In this document: piece after piece, positions 1 through 4,456 of the stretch
How positions within the stretch are numbered: the first letter of the stretch is position 1
Layout: the number at the start of each line of letters is the position of its first letter
Origin: Candidatus Andersenbacteria bacterium RIFCSPHIGHO2_02_FULL_45_11
Lineage (GTDB): Bacteria > Patescibacteriota > Andersenbacteria > UBA10190
Reading direction: 5' to 3'
NCBI GenBank assembly: GCA_001817055.1
Contig: MHHP01000027.1
Coordinates: 1-5,964 of the forward strand
DNA: 5,964 nt
Notes under the pieces: model-generated
The model's input: the letters and a program-made list of their open reading frames with translations, nothing else
What the model was told of the DNA's origin: nothing
Databases searched by the model: none
Translations under genes and position numbers: made by a program

Positions 1-41
1 TTAAGGATTAGTTTTCAGCTATCCCTATCGTACCGCTCAAG

Positions 42-944
42 GTGTCTTATGTTTTATGCACTTGGAAGGTTAATGTACCACTACATGCTTGCCAAGCTGT
101 GCATTTCACTCCTCTAATGACGTTCAAGATTCTTCCCGATACCAGCCCTGCCATGCTCCCCGAGTTGAAACAACGAGGAGCAATCGCCGGCAAAGTGTAC
201 CCCAAAAACGTCACGACAAATGCTGATGACGGCGTTGAAGATTTCTTCGCGCTATCACCCGTGTTCCATGCCATGGAAGAACTTGGGATCGCACTATGTT
301 TTCATGGAGAAATGCCCGGTAAGCACATTGAAGGTATGAATCGGGAACGAGAATTTCTGCGGACATTGCGCTTTGTTGCCAAAACGTTTCCCAAGCTCCG
401 GATTGTAATGGAGCATATTACGACCGCAGCTGCAGTGGATGCCGTTCTTGATCTACCCGATACCGTTGCTGCAACCATTACCGTTCACCACCTCATGCTA
501 ACGCACGATGATGTAGGAGCAGACCGCATGCAGCCGCATCATTTCTGCAAGCCGGTTGCTCAGTGGAAAGCAGATCGCGATGTGCTTATCCAGGCTGCAA
601 TCAGCGGCTGCCCAAAGTTTTTCTTTGGGTCCGACAGCGCGCCGCACTTGAAAGAGAAAAAGGAGTGTAGCGATTGTTGCGCGGGAGTGTTTACGGCGCC
701 AGTAGCTTTGCCACTTTTGGCGGCAATCTTCGACACATTCTACGCGCTTGATCGTCTGCAAAAGTTTGTCTACGATTCTGCGAAAGCGTTTTATCGTATT
801 GATGAATTTTGGACTTTACCTGCAGGCCTGCAGCAACCCAAGATGCAACTCTCGAAAGAACCATGGACTGTCCCGACGGAAATTAACGGCGTAGTTCCGT
901 TTATGGCAGGCGAAACGCTTGATTGGTCTGCTAAACAATTCTAA
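42..944 (+). CDS. pyrC: Dihydroorotase, class II PyrC type, 5' end damaged or missing
   Basis: This is the zinc enzyme that interconverts N-carbamoyl-aspartate and dihydroorotate in cytoplasmic pyrimidine synthesis. In the frame from GTG 42 I see FTPLMT (22-27), the KVYP lysine (K51) that is carboxylated to bridge the metals, TTN (58-60), HGE (88-90), EHITT (124-128), GSDSAPH (196-202) with the catalytic aspartate D198, and the C-terminal MAGETLDWS (288-296). These match E. coli PyrC (about 348 residues) from its FTPLMT block to the end. The first 20 or so residues do not look like PyrC. The expected HxH metal-binding motif and the MPNL/PPVTT region are absent from this frame. GTG 42 has no ribosome binding site and is only the first start after a stop at 9-11, so the true start is probably left of the window. 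A terminator follows the stop codon. The family call is very secure; the integrity of the 5' end is not. Confidence 0.93.
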   Translation: MSYVLCTWKVNVPLHACQAVHFTPLMTFKILPDTSPAMLPELKQRGAIAGKVYPKNVTTNADDGVEDFFALSPVFHAMEELGIALCFHGEMPGKHIEGMNREREFLRTLRFVAKTFPKLRIVMEHITTAAAVDAVLDLPDTVAATITVHHLMLTHDDVGADRMQPHHFCKPVAQWKADRDVLIQAAISGCPKFFFGSDSAPHLKEKKECSDCCAGVFTAPVALPLLAAIFDTFYALDRLQKFVYDSAKAFYRIDEFWTLPAGLQQPKMQLSKEPWTVPTEINGVVPFMAGETLDWSAKQF

Positions 945-967
945 TGTCAATCGACTTGAACCTTACC

Positions 968-1000
968 CCCTCGACACTTCGGTGCCGAGGGTTTTTCTTT
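968..1000 (+). terminator. Rho-independent terminator after pyrC
   Basis: The hairpin arms are CCCTCG-A-CAC (968-977) and GTG-C-CGAGGG (982-991), with one A/C mismatch. They close a very stable TTCG tetraloop (978-981) and are followed by TTTTTCTTTT. It starts 23 nt after the pyrC stop. On the minus strand the hairpin is not followed by a T tract, so it should not serve the convergent CapA gene, whose stop codon lies at the right edge of this element. Confidence 0.9.
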
Positions 1001-1938
1001 TAGAGGGGGAAATAGAGGCGCTCACCCAGCGGCGTATGCTCGATGTATTTTTCAAGTGGTTTGTAAAGATCTCGTAATACTTCCTGTTTTTTCGCCCCTT
1101 TCATAAGTGTGGGCTGGTACTTAATGGCTTGAATCGGCAATCCAAAGAGCATAAGACCCTTGCTATCAAACTCACCTGCTATAAGTAGTCCTTCCTGCGT
1201 TTCTTTTGAAAAGTTCTGGTCAAATACAAAATTACCTAAAGAATAGATGATTGGCTTATTTTTATATACTTCGACATCTTGTACTACATGCGGGTGGGCC
1301 CCAATTACTAGGTCTGCCCCAGAATCAATCCATGCGTGTGCCATCTCTTCTTGGTACACATTATGTGTTCGTTTGTATTCTGTTCCCCAATGCGGGAACA
1401 CCAGGATCCTGTTTTCCGGATCCTGTTTATACTGGCGAATCACGTCGGAAATATCCGGCGGACCGTATAGCGTATGCACACCAATAACGATCAAATTCAT
1501 ATCCTGGCCCGTAAAGATTCCGACCTTCGGAATGTCCCGATCTCCTGGTCCGCCAATAGATTTTATACCTGCTTCTTCCAGTAAATTTCTTGTATCTGCG
1601 AGGCCCTGCTTGCCCTGATTTGCCGTATGGTTATTCGCCAGACTTACTGCGTTTACCCGCAAGAATTTCAGAGCTTCTATTGCTTGTGGCGGGAAGTTAA
1701 AAATTAGATTTTTAGATGCGTAGTCGTCGGGTATCGACGTGCGACTTATCGGCCCTTCCAGATTTATAATACCGGCATCAACTCCCCAAAATGCACGCTC
1801 GCCAATCTTCTCAAAAACGCGAGATAACCCCGCCATTTCGACGCGTCCATTGCGATGCAAGAACGTATGCCCTCGTGTAAATCTGCAAGTAATGCCGGTT
1901 GATAATGTGAAAAGTCTACCGATGCAACTATAAGGCAA
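1000..1938 (-). CDS. CapA-like (PGA_cap) metallophosphatase-fold protein, N-terminus missing; frame extent given
   Basis: The protein belongs to the CapA/PgsA family named after poly-gamma-glutamate capsule synthesis. Its members have a calcineurin-like phosphoesterase fold, and their activity is mostly unproven. Counting from TTG 1938, the motifs are NLEGP (59-63), NNHTANQG (102-109) with GLADT (112-116), PHWGTEY (182-188), GADLVIGAHPHVVQ (207-220) and YSLGNFVFDQ (232-241). Homology is convincing from about residue 27 (LHRN..RVEMAGLSRVFEKIG). The opening GD-x-M-type metal motif is absent, with RGHTFL standing in its place. Residues 1-22 are probably a non-coding reading through the upstream MEMO frame. 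TTG 1860 and ATG 1836 are alternative starts, neither with a good ribosome binding site. The frame overlaps the MEMO frame by 175 bp and is offset by -1 (or +2). I infer that this is the second domain of a formerly continuous MEMO-CapA protein. The family call is strong; the start is uncertain. Confidence 0.85.
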   Translation of the reverse strand: MPYSCIGRLFTLSTGITCRFTRGHTFLHRNGRVEMAGLSRVFEKIGERAFWGVDAGIINLEGPISRTSIPDDYASKNLIFNFPPQAIEALKFLRVNAVSLANNHTANQGKQGLADTRNLLEEAGIKSIGGPGDRDIPKVGIFTGQDMNLIVIGVHTLYGPPDISDVIRQYKQDPENRILVFPHWGTEYKRTHNVYQEEMAHAWIDSGADLVIGAHPHVVQDVEVYKNKPIIYSLGNFVFDQNFSKETQEGLLIAGEFDSKGLMLFGLPIQAIKYQPTLMKGAKKQEVLRDLYKPLEKYIEHTPLGERLYFPL

Positions 1939-2423
1939 TCACTGCAGACTTTACCCAATGTTTTCGTAAGGTTGTTAACATCTTCTCGTGTTGCCGTTGA
2001 CTTGATAATAAGAGGTATAAGGTTCGCTTTGTGGAATGCCCGATGCACATCTGTAAGCACCAAATGAACACCATGTTCATCAATAAAACTTGCAGCCTCA
2101 TCCCCTACTCCATTGGCAATTAATTCTTGGATCACGCGTGAATCTGTCTCGATACTTCCATCGGATAATACCCACCGCTTATCAACCGTTTGGATTGCGG
2201 ATTTTCCAACATCGTAATGGTTGGGAGAGACTAAAATTATAGTATTGGGCTGCACGTACTTTGCAGCTTCCTGCAAAAATTCTCCGCGCTGCGCGGCGAC
2301 GATATCATGATGCGGAATAACAAGGCCGGAGATAATTTTTGGCGCTGGCTTGGCGTACAAATAGTATCCAAAACTAGCCAAGATTAGTCCCCCGCCAGCG
2401 ACTACTGCCCACAAATATTTCAT
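1764..2423 (-). CDS. MEMO-family protein (AmmeMemoRadiSam system protein B type), membrane-anchored, C-terminally truncated
   Basis: Residues 5-23 form a hydrophobic segment after MK, so this is probably a signal anchor with the rest outside the membrane. The MEMO domain follows: IPHHD (36-40), LVSPNHYD (64-71), DEHGVH (115-120), ANLIPLIIK (133-141) and VDFSHYQPALLADLH (169-183). The histidines and acidic residues of these blocks line the proposed metal site of MEMO proteins, which resemble LigB-type dioxygenases but have no settled reaction. MEMO domains usually continue for some 60-90 residues after VDFSHY. Here recognisable sequence ends by about residue 185-198, and the last 20 or so residues (YLAFLRRLASVHF and on) are the out-of-frame reading of the CapA coding region. 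The ATG at 2421-2423 lacks a Shine-Dalgarno. TATAGT sits 12 nt upstream (2436-2441), and tRNA-Lys ends about 40 nt upstream with no terminator between. Confidence 0.85.
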   Translation of the reverse strand: MKYLWAVVAGGGLILASFGYYLYAKPAPKIISGLVIPHHDIVAAQRGEFLQEAAKYVQPNTIILVSPNHYDVGKSAIQTVDKRWVLSDGSIETDSRVIQELIANGVGDEAASFIDEHGVHLVLTDVHRAFHKANLIPLIIKSTATREDVNNLTKTLGKVCSDCLIVASVDFSHYQPALLADLHEGIRSCIAMDASKWRGYLAFLRRLASVHFGELMPVL

Positions 2424-2463
2424 ATATTATGATGAACTATATACGTGTTCATACGTTCTTTAG

Positions 2464-2536
2464 TGCGCCCACCAGGGCTCGAACCTGGGACAACCTGATT
2501 AAGAGTCAGGTGCTCTACCAACTGAGCTATGAGCGC
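2464..2536 (-). tRNA. tRNA-Lys (anticodon CUU)
   Basis: The full cloverleaf reads on the minus strand. The acceptor pairs GCGCTCA with TGGGCGC (one G-T pair), the D arm is GCTC/GAGC with loop AGTTGGTA, and the anticodon stem is CCTGA/TCAGG. The loop CTCTTAA gives anticodon CTT (2501-2503), which reads AAG lysine codons. The T arm is CCAGG/CCTGG with loop TTCGAGC. The discriminator is A (2464) and no CCA is encoded. It is divergently transcribed from tRNA-Ser(GCU). The MEMO gene lies 40 nt downstream on the same strand. Confidence 0.96.
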
Positions 2537-2542
2537 GATGTT

Positions 2543-2571
2543 TTGCATTCTACTTAGAATCCAGCAATACT
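2543..2571 (+). promoter_or_regulatory. Sigma70-type promoter for tRNA-Ser(GCU)
   Basis: A -35-like TTGCAT (2543-2548) and a -10-like AATACT (2566-2571) are separated by exactly 17 nt and lie 9 nt before the tRNA 5' end. They interleave with the opposite-strand tRNA-Lys promoter, so each -10 overlaps the other's -35. The assignment comes from motif match and spacing only. Confidence 0.6.
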
Positions 2572-2575
2572 GCAA
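2547..2575 (-). promoter_or_regulatory. Sigma70-type promoter for tRNA-Lys
   Basis: On the minus strand TTGCAG (2575-2570) is followed after 17 nt by TAGAAT (2552-2547), and the tRNA begins 10 nt later. The -10 is half of a perfect inverted repeat, ATTCTA-ct-TAGAAT (2547-2560). TTGCA (2543-2547) and TGCAA (2571-2575) form an outer inverted repeat, which makes the whole spacer quasi-symmetric. Confidence 0.65.
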
Positions 2576-2580
2576 TGTAC

Positions 2581-2665
2581 GGAGAGGTGTCAGAGTGGCC
2601 GATTGTACATCTTTGCTAAAGATGTGTACCGCAAGGTACCGAGGGTTCGAATCCCTCCCTCTCCG
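2581..2665 (+). tRNA. tRNA-Ser (anticodon GCU)
   Basis: The acceptor is GGAGAGG/CCTCTCC and the anticodon stem CATCT/AGATG. The loop TTGCTAA places anticodon GCT at 2615-2617, which reads AGC/AGU. The long class II variable arm typical of serine tRNAs is GTACC-GCAA-GGTAC (2626-2639), closed by a GNRA loop. The T arm is GAGGG/CCCTC with loop TTCGAAT. The discriminator is G, and CAG follows, so CCA is not encoded. The convergent membrane-protein gene ends 11 bp downstream, with no terminator between. Confidence 0.96.
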
Positions 2666-2676
2666 CAGATTTTCTT

Positions 2677-3300
2677 TTAAAATCCTAATCTTCGAGCCCA
2701 GATATCTATGATTGGCTCTTCTAGGTGTACATCTTCGTGCACAAATTCCACTAAAATCTCACGAATCGCAACTGGGTCTGCATCACCTATTTCCATATGA
2801 ATGAGCGGCACTAATCGCCTGCTGCTTTTAAGTATTACTGTCTTTACGTCTCCTGGCTCATAAATAATATTAAACGCTTCTAAATGCTTGTAATGGTAAA
2901 GTGCCGTATTTAAAGCAACGCCTTCCGTCATAAGCCGATACCGAACAATAGATGGCTTGTGCTGCGCTACTACGAACATGTATGCGCCAATCATCGCAAT
3001 TGTAAGCGAGGCAATGAAATTTCCGAACAGTCCAAATCCAACGGCAATTATTGTTATACCTGCTGCAAACAATGCAAACCATTTGGGGCTCCGTATTTGG
3101 TGGATATGTTCTGGTGCGCGCCACTGCAAGAGAGTTGCTATATCTTCCACGTCATCATCAATCTTCCGCAAATCATCCACTTCTTGCATCTCTTTCAGCT
3201 CATGCTGAAATCGTGGTTCCTCTTGAGCGTGTTTTTTGACGCTGCGCTCTACGCGCTTAATTTTAGTGTCCGTGCGTTCGCGCACCGCTATCCGAGCCAT
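2677..3300 (-). CDS. Uncharacterised two-helix membrane protein
   Basis: I cannot name this 207-residue protein. Residues 1-58 are highly charged and probably helical (KIKRVERSVKKH, HELKEMQEVDDLRKIDDD). A WRAPEH motif (60-65) follows, then two hydrophobic helices at about 74-92 and 95-112, a short PSIVRYRLMTEGVAL stretch (116-130), and a soluble alpha/beta domain to the end with several beta-like strands (DVKTVIL, LVPLIHMEI). The order of two helices followed by a strand-rich domain resembles bacterial PH-like membrane proteins of candidate-phyla genomes. That is an impression, not a demonstrated match. Both long soluble parts probably face the cytoplasm. The start ATG 3298-3300 lacks a Shine-Dalgarno, and TATAGT (3308-3313) lies 7 nt before it. 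The gene sits 43 nt downstream of the Bro-N gene on the same strand and could be co-transcribed with it. It reads convergently into tRNA-Ser(GCU). Confidence 0.88.
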   Translation of the reverse strand: MARIAVRERTDTKIKRVERSVKKHAQEEPRFQHELKEMQEVDDLRKIDDDVEDIATLLQWRAPEHIHQIRSPKWFALFAAGITIIAVGFGLFGNFIASLTIAMIGAYMFVVAQHKPSIVRYRLMTEGVALNTALYHYKHLEAFNIIYEPGDVKTVILKSSRRLVPLIHMEIGDADPVAIREILVEFVHEDVHLEEPIIDIWARRLGF

Positions 3301-3307
3301 AGCACTT

Positions 3308-3313
3308 ACTATA
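3308..3313 (-). promoter_or_regulatory. -10-like element of the membrane-protein gene
   Basis: TATAGT on the minus strand ends 7 nt before the ATG, so transcription would begin at or next to the start codon. No good -35 is seen 16-18 nt upstream. A hexamer match alone is weak; its value comes from the matching arrangement at two other genes here. Confidence 0.4.
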
Positions 3314-3343
3314 CAACAAAATAGCGAAGCCCGTATTCAAGAA

Positions 3344-4198
3344 TCATCCACTTTTCCTAGGCAATAGCAATCTTCGCTTTGTTTTTCGTAAAACATTTGC
3401 TTTTTTCGCACTTATAACACTTTCACCTGTCTGTTTTTCTATTTCAAGTCTGGCCTTCCTTGCAGCAATCCCCCCTGATCTTGCAACTTGCTTATTCTTT
3501 TCTAGCCCTTTTGGCTTTTTCTTTTTTGATATTTCTGTTGTTGAAGCTTCGGCAAGCATATTTAATACTAACTCGAGATTCGTCATATTATCTCTCAAGT
3601 TTTCTTTTTTTATCCCCTTAAACTTTTTATACTCTCTCACGCTTCTATCCGCCCACGCCTTCGTAATTTCATCTGTTAATATCGCATACTCTAGACCTTC
3701 TTTCATTTCCCGCTCTTGCCATTCGTCGGTTAATTCTTTGCGTACCTCTATACTTTTTAACCGTTGATTTATCCATTCTTTTGAATAGCCTTTCTGTAGG
3801 TATGTTTTCATCGCCCGATTAAAGGCAAGCTCGGGATCTTCTGTTTCTTCTATCCTTTCATACCCAACCTTTGCAAGCCATAACTTAAACGGTTCAGCAT
3901 TTGGCGATGGGATTGATTGAATAAGGCGAAGCATTGTTTCTGTATCTGCAACGTCCGTAAGGCGCATTTTGCCATCATTGGCAACCATTTTCAAAGCGTT
4001 ACATTTTGTAACGGTTTCATTGGAACCCTCCTCAATAAGACGTTTCTTCAATACTCGCCAATAGACTTGAGGATTCTTACTGTTAGTTAGCGCAGCAACA
4101 ACATCCATTACGGCAAAATACCACGACTCTTTTTTTGCGTCCCAGTAACGACGAATTTGCTTACCTTCGAATAAGGCAATCTTGTTATTTTTCTTCAT
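3344..4198 (-). CDS. Bro-N domain protein (phage antirepressor / DinD-like)
   Basis: Residues 1-110 form a Bro-N domain, the DNA-binding module of baculovirus BRO and phage antirepressor proteins: ALFEGKQIRRYWD (8-20), WYFAVMDVVAALT (26-38), YWRVLKKRL (46-54), LTDVADTETMLRLIQSIPSPNAEPFKLWLAKVG (80-112). Residues 113-215 match the longer bacterial form (ELAFNRAMKTYLQKGYSKEWINQRLKSI, EYAILTDEITKAW, NLRDNMTNLELVLNMLAEAST). Residues 223-284 are a very basic tail (KKKKPKG, ARKARLEIEKQTGE) that could bind nucleic acid. At about 284 residues it is full length for this type. The role is unknown; such proteins are often stray phage-derived or stress-linked genes. By eye the gene is richer in A/T than its neighbours, and with no other phage gene nearby this suggests single-gene acquisition. 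ATG 4196-4198 has no Shine-Dalgarno, but an extended -10-like element lies 6 nt upstream. The stop is TGA. Confidence 0.92.
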   Translation of the reverse strand: MKKNNKIALFEGKQIRRYWDAKKESWYFAVMDVVAALTNSKNPQVYWRVLKKRLIEEGSNETVTKCNALKMVANDGKMRLTDVADTETMLRLIQSIPSPNAEPFKLWLAKVGYERIEETEDPELAFNRAMKTYLQKGYSKEWINQRLKSIEVRKELTDEWQEREMKEGLEYAILTDEITKAWADRSVREYKKFKGIKKENLRDNMTNLELVLNMLAEASTTEISKKKKPKGLEKNKQVARSGGIAARKARLEIEKQTGESVISAKKANVLRKTKRRLLLPRKSG

Positions 4199-4204
4199 GC
4201 GTTA

Positions 4205-4213
4205 ATCTTATCA
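4205..4213 (-). promoter_or_regulatory. Extended -10-like element of the Bro-N gene
   Basis: The minus strand reads TGA-TAAGAT, then 6 nt, then ATG. The TG one base before a TAnnAT hexamer fits an extended -10, though the hexamer matches TATAAT at only four of six positions. Initiation would fall on the start codon. Confidence 0.35.
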
Positions 4214-4244
4214 TTTTTGTTCAGATCTTGCCATTATGGCTCTT

Positions 4245-4250
4245 TATAAT
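4245..4250 (+). promoter_or_regulatory. -10 element for the tRNA-Arg/tRNA-Ser pair
   Basis: A perfect TATAAT ends 16 nt before the tRNA-Arg 5' end, which would leave a leader of about 9-10 nt. The -35 is poor: TTCAGA with a 19-nt spacer, or TCAGAT with 18. It lies in the spacer shared with the divergent Bro-N gene. Confidence 0.55.
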
Positions 4251-4266
4251 GCATAGTAAGCACTAT

Positions 4267-4339
4267 GATCTCGTAGCTCAGCGGATAGAGCATCGGCTTG
4301 CGGAGCCGGGGGCCGGAGGTTCGAATCCTCCCGAGATCA
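4267..4339 (+). tRNA. tRNA-Arg (anticodon GCG)
   Basis: The acceptor is GATCTCG/CGAGATC, all Watson-Crick. The D arm is GCTC/GAGC with loop AGCGGATA, and the anticodon stem is TCGGC/GCCGG. The loop TTGCGGA places GCG at 4300-4302, which reads CGC and CGU. The variable loop is GGGCC, the T arm GGAGG/CCTCC with loop TTCGAAT, and the discriminator A. The A in the D loop after GG and the C at anticodon position 35 are known arginine identity elements. Most bacteria read this box with ACG edited to ICG, so the G at position 34 is unusual. No CCA is encoded. Nine nt separate it from the next tRNA. Confidence 0.95.
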
Positions 4340-4348
4340 CTGATATAT

Positions 4349-4433
4349 GGAAGGGTCGCATAGCGGTCTATTGCGCGCGCTTGGAAAGCGCGTATACCGA
4401 AAGGTATCGAGAGTTCGAATCTCTCCCCTTCCG
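4349..4433 (+). tRNA. tRNA-Ser (anticodon GGA)
   Basis: The acceptor is GGAAGGG/CCCTTCC and the anticodon stem CGCGC/GCGCG. The loop TTGGAAA places GGA at 4383-4385, which reads UCC/UCU. The class II variable arm is ATACC-GAAA-GGTAT (4394-4407), again with a GNRA loop, and the T arm is GAGAG/CTCTC with loop TTCGAAT. The discriminator is G followed by CCC, so CCA is not encoded. It is probably co-transcribed with tRNA-Arg. Confidence 0.96.
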
Positions 4434-4441
4434 CCCTATCG

Positions 4442-4450
4442 TGATATACT
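4442..4450 (+). promoter_or_regulatory. Extended -10 of the ligase-like gene, predicting a leaderless mRNA
   Basis: TGA-TATACT matches an extended -10 (TGn followed by five of six TATAAT bases). It begins 9 nt after the tRNA-Ser 3' end and is separated from ATG 4457 by 6 nt (GCATAC), so the expected start of transcription is the A of the ATG. No -35 is evident; that position lies inside the tRNA. Confidence 0.55.
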
Positions 4451-4456
4451 GCATAC

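Noticed and set aside
820..833. Perfect 14-bp palindrome CTGCAGGCCTGCAG.
   Set aside because: It is inside the intact pyrC coding region (LPAGLQQ), with no T tract or promoter nearby.
1404..1428. 11-bp direct repeat GGATCCTGTTT, two copies 14 bp apart.
   Set aside because: It lies within well-conserved CapA coding sequence (KQDPENRILVFP) and looks like a coincidence of codons.
1800..1830. Possible programmed -1 frameshift joining MEMO to CapA, at GCG TTT TTG on the minus strand.
   Set aside because: The heptamer does not fit X XXY YYZ. CapA homology already begins upstream of it, and a shift would not restore the missing end of MEMO or the start of CapA.
3314..3343. Possible weak terminator between the Bro-N and membrane-protein genes on the minus strand.
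   Set aside because: Only about four A-T pairs can form around GGGCTTCGC and the T run is short, so this does not meet a reasonable standard.
2641..4339. Shared GTTCGAATCC-type stretches at the 3' ends of the flanking tRNAs as att-like direct repeats of an integrated element.
   Set aside because: The identity is only the universal T-loop sequence. There is no longer repeat and no integrase.
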